Positions 17,324 to 25,830 of a stretch of 44,364 bases of DNA are shown here, in pieces. The notes beneath the pieces were generated by a model. The model made no database searches, was not told the origin of the DNA, and was given only the letters and a program-made list of their open reading frames with translations. Each line of letters opens with the position of its first letter. The stretch's first letter is position 1. The translations under genes were made by a program, and so were the position numbers. This DNA is from an uncultured Myxococcales bacterium. GTDB taxonomy: Bacteria > Myxococcota_A > UBA9042. Location of the stretch: assembly GCA_903840165.1 (NCBI GenBank), contig CAIMEY010000075.1, positions 1-44,364 of the forward strand, read 5' to 3'.

Positions 17324-17761
17324 ATGGACAAATCAGACGCGACGCCCAAGCAGTCGGGTTCAGAGCAAATCTCTAAGAAAATTGCAGATCTCGGCGACTG
17401 GCGCGGCGAGGTGCTCGGGCGAATGCGTCACCTGATCCTGCAGGTCGCCCCGGACGCCCAAGAAGCGTGCAAGTGGATGGGCACGCCGGTGTGGTCTTGG
17501 GACGGCATCCTTTGTACCGGCGAATCTTACAAGCAAATAGTCAAGCTCACCTTCGCCCAAGGTGCCTTCTTGCCGGATCCAGCGGGCCTGTTCAACGCCA
17601 GTCTGGAAGGCAATGTGCGTCGCGCCATCGATATCCGCCATGGCGAGTCCATAGATGAGGATGCATTTCGCGCCCTTATCGCCGCCGCAATGGACCTCAA
17701 TGCCGCAGCTAAGGCAACCCGTGCCGCCAAGGCAAAGCGTGCCAAGACGACGAAGGCGTAA
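17324..17761 (+). CDS. DUF1801 domain protein
   Basis: This 145-residue protein resembles DUF1801 (YdhG/YjbR-CyaY-like fold) proteins: helical start, then EACKWMGTPVWSWDGILC, KQIVKLTFAQGAFLPDP, a short acidic-basic strand and a C-terminal ARAAKAKRAKTTK basic tail. The family has no well-defined function. The ATG at 17324 follows AGGGG. A TACAAT hexamer (17286-17291) upstream may serve as a -10 element, though no good -35 pairs with it. It stands alone, converging with the PilT-like gene 84 bases away. Confidence 0.85.
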   Translation: MDKSDATPKQSGSEQISKKIADLGDWRGEVLGRMRHLILQVAPDAQEACKWMGTPVWSWDGILCTGESYKQIVKLTFAQGAFLPDPAGLFNASLEGNVRRAIDIRHGESIDEDAFRALIAAAMDLNAAAKATRAAKAKRAKTTKA

Positions 17762-17808
17762 AGCTCTGAGTTTGTGAGATTTATGTCGGGTGGCGCTGCT
17801 AGACTGGA

Positions 17809-17823
17809 CCCAGGGCTCCTGGG
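17809..17823. terminator. Hairpin between convergent genes
   Basis: CCCAGG-gct-CCTGGG forms a perfect 6-base-pair stem with a 3-base loop, between the stop of the DUF1801 gene and the stop of the PilT-like gene. Flanking GGACC and GGTCC can pair in an alternative fold. No T-run follows on either strand, so intrinsic termination is only possible, not shown. Confidence 0.3.
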
Positions 17824-17845
17824 CAACCGGTCCGCTGCCTTGGCG

Positions 17846-19774
17846 CTACTTGTCGTAATATTCCTTGCCAAATCGCTTGCTTAGGTCGTTCTTATCGATG
17901 GCCTTGAGCAGCGCTTCGTCAAAGTCGACCTTGCCTTCGTTGACCAAACGCTCGAGCTGTTCATTGAGCAGCTGGTTGCCTTGGTTCTTGGCCGTCAGCA
18001 AGATATTGAAAATCTGGTGGTTTTTCCCTTCGCGAATCAGATTGGCCACAGCAAACGAGCCAATGAGCACTTCGAGCGCCGCTACCCGCCCGCCGCCCTT
18101 GCGCTTGAGTAGGGTCTGCGCCACCACGCCCTTGAGCACATCTGCAACGACGGTGCGGACTTGCTGTTGTTGATCGGGCGGAAAAACGTCGATAATGCGG
18201 TCGACGGTGGAAATGGCCGTCGACGTGTGCAGGGTGCCAAAGACCAAGTGGCCCGTATTCGCAGTCTCCAAGGCCAGTTGGATGGTTTCCTGGTCGCGCA
18301 TTTCGCCGACGAGCACGATGTCCGGGTCTTCGCGCAAAGCCGCCCTTAAGGCCCGCGAGAAGCTCTTGGTATGGGGGCCCACTTCTCGCTGGTTCACCAG
18401 TGCTTTCTGGGACTTGTGCAGGAACTCGATCGGGTCTTCCAGGGTGATAATGTGCGTACGGCGCGTGCGGTTGATGTAATCGATCATCGCCGCCAAGGTG
18501 GTCGACTTGCCCGAGCCGGTAGGGCCCGTCACCAGCACTAGGCCCTTGGGGTGGTCGCACATGCGGCGCACGCTTTCGGGCAGGCCTAGCTGTTCCATGG
18601 TCAAGATTTTTGAGGGAATCACACGCAGCACAGCACCGATACCATTGTAATCACGGAACATATTGACGCGAAAACGGGCCAAGCCCTCGACCGCGTAGGC
18701 AAGGTCGGTGTCATTGTCCTCAAGAAACTGCTCGCGATTGCGTTCGAGCATCGCGGGCTCAAGCAGTTCATAGACTTGCACGTCGGTGAGGATCTTGGCA
18801 TCGCTGATCTCGCGCATTTCGCCGTCAATTCGCCACCTAGGCCGGTAGCCCGCCGTCAAGTGCAAGTCCGAGCCGCCTTCAGCCACTAGGCGGCGCAGCA
18901 GCGGATCCAGCTTGGGGGCCGTAAGTGGCTGATTACCTGCAGGACGCAAGGAATTCGCCCGAGCCATACCACCCGAAATCGCCGAGCCCGCATTGGCCGC
19001 AGGCATGGTGCCACTGGGCAAACTGTGGCTGTGCAAAGCGATTTCAGCCGCCTTCTCTTCGTCGCGCAGCCGCTCGATCTCAGCCAGAGCCCGATGAAAG
19101 GCCGTGGCGTCGATGCGCACGGGAATAATCTGCGTCCCTGCGAGCATCTTGACCACGGTCGATAGCGGCACATGGGCCAAGTCATCGACAAAACCAACAA
19201 TCACTCCGCCTGGTTGCGATTCCAGTGGCAGGACGCGCTGCCTCTCGATCAAGGCGTAAGGCAATAGCGACACGACGTCCGACCCTGGGAGCGCGCGCAT
19301 GTCATAGTGCGGCAAGGGAATGGACGGCGCTTCGCTGTGCAGGCGGCGGGCCAGGGCTTGGCTCAGGGCAAAACCAAAGGCTGGCGCGCTTTCAAACAGC
19401 ATTTTTAAAGCAGAATGCGGGAATTGCAGGGCCAGGACCTGTTCAGCGGCCTGCACCGTGGCGCGGCGAGTCTGTTCAAGCAATGTGTCGATTTCACCTG
19501 CGACTTCAACAGGTTTAAGGCGATCGATCTCAAAGCTCTCCTGCATACCTGGGATCTCGACGCGAACCATCGCTGTACCGCGCAAGATCAGGTGAAAGGC
19601 ATCGGCTCTTTCCCCTTGTTGCTGCATAATTTCGCCGGCTTGATAATGAGCCAGCACGCCCTGTTGGGCAGCCTCCTGCAGCGTCCGCGCCGACACCGGC
19701 TTGAAGTACGGGTGCGTGGCCATGGCCTGAACGACCTTGGGCAGTAACTCAGCGGAAACAGGTTGAATCTTCAT
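17846..19774 (-). CDS. PilT-type ATPase with cyclic-nucleotide-binding and MshEN-like N-terminus
   Basis: This 642-residue protein is a type IV pilus retraction-type ATPase with two added domains. Residues about 17-140 form a cyclic-nucleotide-binding domain, with a phosphate-binding cassette VAGEIDTLLEQTRRAT including Gly93, Glu94 and Arg104. Residues about 165-225 resemble the MshEN/T2SSE-N domain, which in other ATPases binds c-di-GMP. Residues from about 287 are PilT-like: DPLLRRLVAEGGSDLHL, Walker A GPTGSGKST (417-425), ILVGEMRDQETIQLALETA and the PilT-type ANLIREGK motif. The start at 19774 is chosen because the cNMP domain begins soon after and upstream codons overlap a strong hairpin; the ribosome-binding site is poor. 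No other pilus gene is in the window. It could be a retraction motor gated by cyclic nucleotides, which is inference. Confidence 0.87.
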   Translation of the reverse strand: MKIQPVSAELLPKVVQAMATHPYFKPVSARTLQEAAQQGVLAHYQAGEIMQQQGERADAFHLILRGTAMVRVEIPGMQESFEIDRLKPVEVAGEIDTLLEQTRRATVQAAEQVLALQFPHSALKMLFESAPAFGFALSQALARRLHSEAPSIPLPHYDMRALPGSDVVSLLPYALIERQRVLPLESQPGGVIVGFVDDLAHVPLSTVVKMLAGTQIIPVRIDATAFHRALAEIERLRDEEKAAEIALHSHSLPSGTMPAANAGSAISGGMARANSLRPAGNQPLTAPKLDPLLRRLVAEGGSDLHLTAGYRPRWRIDGEMREISDAKILTDVQVYELLEPAMLERNREQFLEDNDTDLAYAVEGLARFRVNMFRDYNGIGAVLRVIPSKILTMEQLGLPESVRRMCDHPKGLVLVTGPTGSGKSTTLAAMIDYINRTRRTHIITLEDPIEFLHKSQKALVNQREVGPHTKSFSRALRAALREDPDIVLVGEMRDQETIQLALETANTGHLVFGTLHTSTAISTVDRIIDVFPPDQQQQVRTVVADVLKGVVAQTLLKRKGGGRVAALEVLIGSFAVANLIREGKNHQIFNILLTAKNQGNQLLNEQLERLVNEGKVDFDEALLKAIDKNDLSKRFGKEYYDK

Positions 19775-19809
19775 GGATGGCTTGGCCCGGTGGGAATTGG
19801 AGAGGCGGA

Positions 19810-19868
19810 GGTCCCTGGCGTTTCGGGAAATACCCGAAATGGCGGCAAAAGTCGACGACGCCGGGACC
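19810..19868 (-). promoter_or_regulatory. Nested hairpins in the leader of the PilT-type gene
   Basis: An inner perfect inverted repeat TTTCGGG-aaata-CCCGAAA (19821-19839) is enclosed by an outer stem GGTCCCTGGCG (19810-19820) and CGCCGGGACC (19859-19868), with one bulged base. It ends 36 bases before the start codon at 19774, so it would form in the 5' leader of the transcript. It is a candidate structured RNA element; I do not match it to a known riboswitch. Confidence 0.45.
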
Positions 19869-19974
19869 CGGCAACATTTGTCATGTCCAGGGGTCGGCTC
19901 AGGGCAAGCAGGCCAGGGCACCCTCTTGGAACGCTGGTCAATTACCGTTGCGCCTCAAGGCGGGGCAGTCCGCG

Positions 19975-21528
19975 CTAACCCAGGCCCGTCATGTCGTAAT
20001 TGCCCATGCGCAGGCGGGCGAGCACTTCGCGCAGCACCGGGGTCGGCACGGCACTGAAATTGAAGCGTTCGGGCACGGCAAAGAAGTTGAAACCTTTGTA
20101 GATCCACTCGCGGAACAGGGCCTCATCAAAGTGGCCCTTGGCGATGGCGTCGCGGTAGTACGGTGTGCCGGGCAAGTACAGCAGGTTGGACCAACTGGCA
20201 GCGTCGATGAGGCCCCTTTGCAGCCAATCGCGAATCTGCGCGATATCACTCAGCAATTCTTCCAGGGTTTGTTCCGGAAAGCCCGTCATCATGTACAGGT
20301 GGACTTGCAGGCCCACGGCCCGCAGTTGCCGCCACAGGGCCTCGACCTGGTCCATGGTATACTTTTTAAACAGCTTTTTGTCGTCAAAGCGCGGCGAGAA
20401 CGTCTCCAAGGAAATGGTGATGAGGTCGGTGCCGGCGCGACGCAATAGCTCAATATGCTCTAAATCCGGGGTCTTGCCTTGCATATACGTCGGCAGGAAC
20501 GTGGAGTTGGGGTTGGTGAGGACCAACTCGCCGCCCACTTTGTCGCGAAAATCGGCGATTTTACGAACGAGTTTGCGATCTTCGGGCTCCAGGCAGAAGT
20601 TCTCGCTGATGTTGTAGTAGATGCGCACGCCCTGGTCGTGTAAGCGCTTGATATCATCGAACAATCGGTCAACGCCCACGGGTCGCATGTCGGGGGTAAA
20701 ATGACTGCCGCAAAATCGACACGCCAGAGGGCAACCACGCGTCGGTAGCAGCGGAGCCGATCGAAGTGCCGTAGCGCCTTGTTTATACAGGAAATCTTTG
20801 GGCGAATTCTGCAGAATGGTCTCTTTGTAACGCCAACCGCCGTCCGGCTTGAACAGCACGGTGTCCCAGGCAAAGGTGCCGCCCAGCTTGGCTTCTGGCC
20901 ACGCCTTGGGACTGACACTGCCGAGGTTTTCCGCTGTTAAAACGCCGGGTATCTGGCCTAGGTCGACGTGGGGCTGTCGGCCCGCCAGCACGCTGAGCAG
21001 TGTGGCCAAGGTCTGCTCGCCTTCGCCCTGGACCAGCAAGTCTAGGTTCGCGTTAGCCAAATGCCAATGCGGCATCAGCGAAGCGTGGCGGCCACCGATG
21101 ATGATCAGCGCCTTGGGCAGGGCCTGCCGCGCCAGGTTGACGGCGTGGTCGGTGGCAGGAAAATCGCAGGTAAACATGGACGTAAGCAGCACGACGTCGG
21201 GCTGCAGTGCACCGAGCCAAGACAGCACGCCGGCGTCAGCCATGCCCTTGTACGCGACATGATCGTTAAAGGGGCGAACTAAGTCCCCGTGTTCACAAGC
21301 AATGTCCAGAAAATGCACGTCGGCAAATCCGGCATCCATCAGCCCGCCCAAAATCGCTAGACCTGGGGTCGAGACGTTGAACGAATGCAGGGCGTCCAGG
21401 GCATCGAGGGGAACCAGTTGACCTGGCTGCAAAAACGCAATCTTTGGCTCGCGCGGCAAATGACGGCGCTGGGCCAAGACCCCAGAAGACGGCAGAGGCA
21501 GCGAGGGGCTGGAAGGCAAACTCGACAC
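19975..21528 (-). CDS. B12-binding-type radical SAM protein
   Basis: This 517-residue protein has the two-domain plan of cobalamin-dependent radical SAM enzymes. Residues about 28-170 form a B12-binding-like Rossmann domain: STPGLAILGGLMDAGF, PDVVLLTSMF, IIIGGRHASLMP and LLVQGEGEQTL. The radical SAM core follows, with RGCPLACRFCGSHF (Cys266, Cys270, Cys273), an ISLETFSPRFD stretch and LYMMTGFPEQT. The classical DXHXXG cobalamin motif is not evident, so cobalamin binding should not be assumed. I place the start at the GTG at 21528, with AAGGA nine bases upstream; the longer frame to 22017 overlaps the divergent aldolase gene and reads as Pro/Arg-rich noise. Substrate is unknown; PilT lies 200 bases downstream on the same strand. 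Confidence 0.82.
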   Translation of the reverse strand: MSSLPSSPSLPLPSSGVLAQRRHLPREPKIAFLQPGQLVPLDALDALHSFNVSTPGLAILGGLMDAGFADVHFLDIACEHGDLVRPFNDHVAYKGMADAGVLSWLGALQPDVVLLTSMFTCDFPATDHAVNLARQALPKALIIIGGRHASLMPHWHLANANLDLLVQGEGEQTLATLLSVLAGRQPHVDLGQIPGVLTAENLGSVSPKAWPEAKLGGTFAWDTVLFKPDGGWRYKETILQNSPKDFLYKQGATALRSAPLLPTRGCPLACRFCGSHFTPDMRPVGVDRLFDDIKRLHDQGVRIYYNISENFCLEPEDRKLVRKIADFRDKVGGELVLTNPNSTFLPTYMQGKTPDLEHIELLRRAGTDLITISLETFSPRFDDKKLFKKYTMDQVEALWRQLRAVGLQVHLYMMTGFPEQTLEELLSDIAQIRDWLQRGLIDAASWSNLLYLPGTPYYRDAIAKGHFDEALFREWIYKGFNFFAVPERFNFSAVPTPVLREVLARLRMGNYDMTGLG

Positions 21529-21580
21529 GGCCAAAAGTCCTTGCGCCGCGCAATGCAACACGTGTCGGGCGGGCGACCCA

Positions 21581-21609
21581 AGACTAGCGGGCGGTGACGC
21601 GGCCCGCAA
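21581..21609 (-). promoter_or_regulatory. Candidate promoter for the 21528 radical SAM gene
   Basis: On the minus strand TTGCGG (complement of 21604-21609), 17 bases, TAGTCT (complement of 21581-21586). Transcription would begin near 21574, giving a leader of roughly 45 bases, consistent with the GTG start at 21528. Confidence 0.35.
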
Positions 21610-21831
21610 CCTCTTTGGCGGAGACCCCGTGCGATTGCTCAGAATTGCCGGCAACTGCCCGGGACATCTTCGTGGTGGATCGGTAGCGCGCGTAGGCTCG
21701 CGCGGCCCTTGGGCGGCCGATGCACGGCAAAGGGCTGACCGGGGGCGATGCGGAGGTCTCTGTCTGCCGGGCGTGGCGCGGCCAAATCCTGCACAGTCCT
21801 GCAGGTTCTGCACGTTCATCGGCCTTCGCTG

Positions 21832-21861
21832 TTGGCCAAGAACGCGCTGCAGCGCTACACT
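21832..21861 (+). promoter_or_regulatory. Candidate promoter for the aldolase operon
   Basis: TTGGCC (21832-21837), 18 bases, TACACT (21856-21861), with transcription start near 21868, only 27 bases before the ATG at 21895. Just upstream, TCCTGCAC, TCCTGCAG and TCTGCAC lie in an approximately 11-base phase (21787-21812) and might be a regulator site. The remaining 21529-21894 interval shows no gene. Confidence 0.3.
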
Positions 21862-21894
21862 ACCAGCGCCGAGGCGTTCTTGGCACAGGTAGGT

Positions 21895-22644
21895 ATGGCT
21901 AGCGAAGCATGGCAGACCGAGTTGGCGCGTGCCCGGTCCTTGGGCCTGACCGCGCTGAAGTTGGGCACCGAGGAAGAAGGGCTCTCCCACGAGGAAGTGC
22001 GCTTTTTGGCTCAACAAGTGCCCGCAGACCTCGGCATCGTCGTCAAGATCGGCGGTCCCTGCGCGCGGGCTGACCTGCGGCTGGCGGCTGAAGTAGGTGC
22101 CACCGCTGTTGTGGCCCCCATGGTGGAATCGCCTTTCGCATTACGGCGTTTCATTGAAGCTGCTGATGCGGACCTCGGGCCCGATGGCGGCGGGATTGAA
22201 CGAGCCTTCAATCTGGAAACGCGCCAAGCCGTTGCGCTTTTGCCTGAAATTCTTGCGATTCCACAGGCGCGCCGCCTCGACTTTGTCAACATCGGCCGCA
22301 GTGATCTGGCGGCCTCCCTGGGCCTGGAGGTCGGCGACGCAGAGATGAACGACGTAGTCGTCAATGTCATCCAGCAGTTGTGCGCCTTTGGCTTGCCGGT
22401 TCATGTCGGCGGCCGCGTCACGCGTGCGACCTTGTTGCCCTTGCTGGAACGTTGCGAAATTGCGGCATTTCATACGCGATTTCTCGCTTTTCGCCTGCAG
22501 GACGGCGTCGATGTGGCCGCCGCGGTGTCGCAGGCGCTGCGTCTGGAACTGGTCCTGCTTGAGATGTTGGCCCAACGCCCCGGCGCGCGGGCTCCGGCGC
22601 ATCGGCAGAGGGCCCTGGAAACGCAGAAACGGTTGCAAGGCTGA
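21895..22644 (+). CDS. HpcH/HpaI aldolase/citrate lyase family protein
   Basis: This 249-residue protein follows the HpcH/HpaI (PEP-utilising/citrate lyase beta) TIM-barrel pattern: ALKLGTEEEG, DLGIVVKIGGPCARADLR, GATAVVAPMVESPFALRRF, then DFVNIGRSDLAASLGL and a domain-swapped-type C-terminal helix. Family members cleave or form C-C bonds of 2-oxo acids, acyl-CoA or similar, with a divalent metal. The MVESP strand is the usual metal/substrate region. I choose ATG 21895 because earlier in-frame codons do not resemble the family and a promoter lies over them. It is the first of four plus-strand genes (22717, 23730, 24825), with a 72-base gap before the next. Substrate unknown. Confidence 0.8.
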   Translation: MASEAWQTELARARSLGLTALKLGTEEEGLSHEEVRFLAQQVPADLGIVVKIGGPCARADLRLAAEVGATAVVAPMVESPFALRRFIEAADADLGPDGGGIERAFNLETRQAVALLPEILAIPQARRLDFVNIGRSDLAASLGLEVGDAEMNDVVVNVIQQLCAFGLPVHVGGRVTRATLLPLLERCEIAAFHTRFLAFRLQDGVDVAAAVSQALRLELVLLEMLAQRPGARAPAHRQRALETQKRLQG

Positions 22645-22716
22645 TTGCCTAACAATAACAAGAGTGTCGTCGATAGTGGGCCGCCGTAACCTTCGGCAGC
22701 CCGGACCGGGGGATCC

Positions 22717-23730
22717 ATGGACCGTCGTCGCCCCGATCGTCCTGCCGAGCCACCAAAGTCGCAGTTGAACCCGCCGTTTTGTAAGATTATTTCTGGATTG
22801 GGCGGCAGGGACCTGCAGCGTATCCATCGGCTATCCGCCCTGTATCGTTTGGCCGGGGCCGATTGGCTCGACGTGGCCGCCGATCCGGCTGTGGTGAAAG
22901 CGGCCGTGCAGGGCAGGGCTTGGGCTGAACAACAGCCGTCATGCCCGTCGCAACCGATGAAGATCATGGTGAGTGTTGGCCTTGCCGGCGATCCACACGT
23001 CGGCGCCGCCCTGATCGATGCGGCCGTGTGCGCAACGTGTTCCGGATGCGTCTTGGGCGAGCTAAAGGCTTGTGTAGACAGACCTTTGCCGACTCGCGCG
23101 CCCGAATGTCCTTCCTGCCAACGCTGTGCGCCGGCCTGCCCCTTGGGCGCGATCCGCATGGCCACTGCTTTGGTAGATGGAGAAAGCCTGCAATCTTGCA
23201 TGGATGCCGGGGCTCAGGCCATTGAGCTTCACGTCGCAGGGGCCCAGCCTGGCGCTTTGACCCAGGGATTGGCCCAGGTCGGGCGGGTCTTGACGGGAGA
23301 CCATTGGTTGTCGGTGAGCGTCGGCGCACATCGGCAGACGCCTTCTGAAATTGCAGATGTATTTTATGAGGTTCGCGCGCTGTCCCGGCCCCATTGCCTC
23401 TTGCAGGTCGAAGGGACGCCCATGAGCGGTGGCCTGGGCGGCGGCGATGACCGATCGCTGGAATTGGTCAAAGAAGTCATGCATTTGGCTCCCGATGCTG
23501 CCGTTCAGATCGCTGGTGGCACCGACCTTGGCACGGCCCAACGTTGCCACGCGGCGCAGTTGCTGGTGGTCGGAATCGCCTTTGGCACCTTCGCCCGTCT
23601 GCAGGTGGCCGCGGCCCTGGACGCTGCCGGGGAGGGCATGCGCATTGACCCGGAGATCCTTCAGCAAAGTATTGAAAACGCACGTCAATTGGTTCATTCT
23701 GTGCGCAGCCCTGAGCAGTGGAGTTTCTGA
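22717..23730 (+). CDS. LdpA-like iron-sulfur protein
   Basis: This 337-residue protein resembles cyanobacterial LdpA (light-dependent period A), an Fe-S protein that feeds redox state into the circadian clock. It shares an N-terminal KIISGLGGRDLQRIHRL, a LAGADWLDVAADP strand-loop, PMKIMVSVGLAGDPHVG, then Cys clusters. A classical ferredoxin motif is Cys131-X2-Cys134-X2-Cys137-X3-Cys141 (CPSCQRCAPACPLG). A less regular set is Cys105, Cys108, Cys111 and Cys119. The C-terminal half is TIM-barrel-like with LLQVEGTPMSGG and AVQIAGGTDLG. The ATG at 22717 follows a G-rich ribosome-binding site. Its stop overlaps the aminotransferase start by one base (TGATG). There is no kai gene here, so a clock role is not implied. 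Similarity is judged by eye. Confidence 0.72.
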   Translation: MDRRRPDRPAEPPKSQLNPPFCKIISGLGGRDLQRIHRLSALYRLAGADWLDVAADPAVVKAAVQGRAWAEQQPSCPSQPMKIMVSVGLAGDPHVGAALIDAAVCATCSGCVLGELKACVDRPLPTRAPECPSCQRCAPACPLGAIRMATALVDGESLQSCMDAGAQAIELHVAGAQPGALTQGLAQVGRVLTGDHWLSVSVGAHRQTPSEIADVFYEVRALSRPHCLLQVEGTPMSGGLGGGDDRSLELVKEVMHLAPDAAVQIAGGTDLGTAQRCHAAQLLVVGIAFGTFARLQVAAALDAAGEGMRIDPEILQQSIENARQLVHSVRSPEQWSF

Positions 23731-24806
23731 TGTCGCCGCCCCTGCCTCTGCGCCCTGCCTTGATCGCCGCAGCGGGATACAAATCCAGCTATGTGCCTAA
23801 AACACCTGATGAAATCAAGCTCAACCACAATGAGTCGGCCCTCGACGTCGACCCGGCGACCAAGTCGGCTATCCTCGCAAAACTCTTAGAAGAACCGTGG
23901 CATCGCTACGATGACCCAGACGGTTTGCGCCTGCGCCATGCCTTGGCCCGAGCGACCGGCTGGCCCGAGGCTGGGATTGCCCTAGGCCATGGCGCCAATG
24001 AACTGGTGCAAAGGCTGATGTGGGCACTGGATTCTCGTTCGGTCGTCGTCACGCCGAGCCCGGATTACTATGTCTACACCCGTGCGGCCCAGGTCGCCGG
24101 CCTGACCGTGCGCTCTTTGCCTTTGCTGCACGAAGGCGCGCATTTCTCCTTGGATATCGAAGGCTTGCTGCAAGCACCCCAAGGTCAGCCCGCGGCGCTC
24201 TTTCTGAGTTGGCCCAACAATCCAACCGGTTGCCTGTTTGACCGTGGCCAAATCCTGCAGCTGGCTCAGCGCTTTGCGGGTCTAGTGATTGTCGATGAGG
24301 CCTACTTTGCCTATAGCCACGCGACCTTACAGCCTGAACTGCCGTCACTGCCCAACTTGGTGCTGTTGCGGACCTTGGCCAAGGCCGAGGCGCTGGCCGG
24401 AGTTCGCCTGGGTTACCTGCTCGCCAACGTCGATTTAGTAAGTGAACTCAATAAGTTGTCGCCTCCCTATCCCCATGGCATCCTCGAGACCGTGGCGGCC
24501 GAAGTGGTGCTTGCCCAAGGGGAGCGCACCCAAGCTCGGGTGGCGGAGACGCTGGCCCAACGTCAGGCCATGGCCGAAGCGCTGCGGCTGATGGGTATTG
24601 AAAGCCTTGAATCGTCAGGCAATTTTCTACTTCTGCACCTCGGCGATGAGCAGCCGGCGGCCCTCGAGGCCTTGGCCCAGGCCCACATCGCCGTGCGCGA
24701 CTTGGGCCGCGTCGGTCAGTGGCACGGCTGTCTGCGTCTGAGCGTGGGCACGCCGGTAGCCAATGCCCGGGCTGTGGCGGCGTTGGCATCGCTATTTCCG
24801 GCTTAA
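23730..24806 (+). CDS. HisC-like PLP aminotransferase
   Basis: This 358-residue protein is a fold-type I aminotransferase of the histidinol-phosphate/CobD class. Visible features are KLNHNESAL (family N-terminus), WHRYDDPDG, GANELV, the WPNNPTGCLF motif with the cofactor-contacting Asn, VIVDEAYFAY with the Asp that pairs with pyridine N, the Schiff-base Lys218 in TLAKAEALAGVRLGY, and a final GCLRLSVG with the carboxylate-binding Arg. The usual SK-aromatic dipeptide before LAG is altered to AKAEALAG, a small deviation from HisC. The ATG follows GGAG and overlaps the LdpA-like stop. Substrates of this class are often phosphorylated amino alcohols or aromatic acids; no other histidine biosynthesis gene is present, so it may have another role. 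Confidence 0.88.
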   Translation: MSPPLPLRPALIAAAGYKSSYVPKTPDEIKLNHNESALDVDPATKSAILAKLLEEPWHRYDDPDGLRLRHALARATGWPEAGIALGHGANELVQRLMWALDSRSVVVTPSPDYYVYTRAAQVAGLTVRSLPLLHEGAHFSLDIEGLLQAPQGQPAALFLSWPNNPTGCLFDRGQILQLAQRFAGLVIVDEAYFAYSHATLQPELPSLPNLVLLRTLAKAEALAGVRLGYLLANVDLVSELNKLSPPYPHGILETVAAEVVLAQGERTQARVAETLAQRQAMAEALRLMGIESLESSGNFLLLHLGDEQPAALEALAQAHIAVRDLGRVGQWHGCLRLSVGTPVANARAVAALASLFPA

Positions 24807-24824
24807 GTACGAAAGGTTGTGCGC

Positions 24825-25769
24825 ATGTCCTTTGGTCGCCTCCCGCCTAGCCCCGTCTTCCAGCGCCGGCCTCTGCCTGCGAACCTGCCCCTGGTCTTTG
24901 ACCTCGACGGCGTGATCGTTGATGTGCGAAAAACGTATCGTCTCAGCTATTTACAAGGGATCGCTTGGCACCTGCGCCACGATCTGGGCGTACCCCTGCG
25001 TTCGCCCCTGCCGGCGAGTCTGGCAGCCGTGCATCGCCTCAAGAAACACCCGGGCTTTAATGCGCCGCGCGACGTCGTAGCGCTGCTGCTGCGTTTGAGT
25101 TTGCGGGCTGCCGTTGCCAAGGGGAGAAAAGGCTTTACGGATGGCGATATTGGCGCCCTGCGGTGGATTGGCGACGCTTTGGTGCGTGGCCACCTCGATA
25201 ACTGGCAGCAATCGACGTTGGCCGGGCTGACAACCTCGCAAATCCACGACGTTCTTGCCCTGGAGCAGCCCGACCTTGCCTTGGCCCGCAGCCGCGAAAT
25301 GTATGTCGGCTCTACGGATGTGCACGCGGTGTTTGCCCAGGAGTCCGTGATGCAAGTTCCTGGATTATGGCACAAAGACGTTCTTCTGCTCGACCCGCAG
25401 CGTCCGCCGCCGCGCCGGCCTTTGGGCATCTACACCGGGCGCAATCGCCGCGAGGCCCTGTGGTTGTGTAAGCGTTTTAGGTACTTCTCTGAGCTTACGG
25501 CCGAGCCGCACACCTTGGGCCTGCGCGCCCACGATGACGGCGCAGTCAAGCCCGATGGCCAACCGTTGCGACAGTTACTCGTGCATTTTCAAGCTGAAAA
25601 CCTCTTGTATATCGGGGATTTGCCGGCCGATCGCCAAGCTGCGATGCACGCCAGCGTGGCACTGGGTCAGATTCTGCCGACGCGTCGCAGCCGACCCTGG
25701 CCCCAAAGCACCGTTGCAGCGCGGCACATCGATGACCTGCTCGATGCGATCGATGCGCCAACCCCTTGA
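24825..25769 (+). CDS. HAD-superfamily phosphatase (IA-type)
   Basis: This 314-residue protein has HAD motif I VFDLDGVIVD (nucleophile Asp26, acid/base Asp28), a long helical cap (about 45-190), motif II-like GIYTGRNR, and motif IV LLYIGDLPADRQAA. It is longer than typical HAD-IA phosphatases. It brings to mind, from memory, a small HAD-IA family (TIGR01548) known mainly from cyanobacteria; this should be verified. The ATG at 24825 follows AAAGG; a GTG at 24819 is also possible. It lies 18 bases after the HisC-like gene, so dephosphorylation of that enzyme's product is a natural guess, as in histidinol-phosphate metabolism. This is inference. Confidence 0.85.
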   Translation: MSFGRLPPSPVFQRRPLPANLPLVFDLDGVIVDVRKTYRLSYLQGIAWHLRHDLGVPLRSPLPASLAAVHRLKKHPGFNAPRDVVALLLRLSLRAAVAKGRKGFTDGDIGALRWIGDALVRGHLDNWQQSTLAGLTTSQIHDVLALEQPDLALARSREMYVGSTDVHAVFAQESVMQVPGLWHKDVLLLDPQRPPPRRPLGIYTGRNRREALWLCKRFRYFSELTAEPHTLGLRAHDDGAVKPDGQPLRQLLVHFQAENLLYIGDLPADRQAAMHASVALGQILPTRRSRPWPQSTVAARHIDDLLDAIDAPTP

Positions 25770-25830
25770 ATTAACGTGGGTCGACGCGATCTTGAGCGCC
25801 AGATCGCCGCAAACCTAGGCCTTTGCGGTG

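Noticed and set aside
19775..19921. Forty-nine-codon extension of the PilT-type protein
   Set aside because: It has no homology-like pattern, and a strong hairpin lies in it; the start at 19774 is closer to the cNMP domain.
21529..22017. N-terminal extension of the radical SAM protein
   Set aside because: It overlaps the aldolase gene and is Pro/Arg-rich; AAGGA supports the GTG at 21528.
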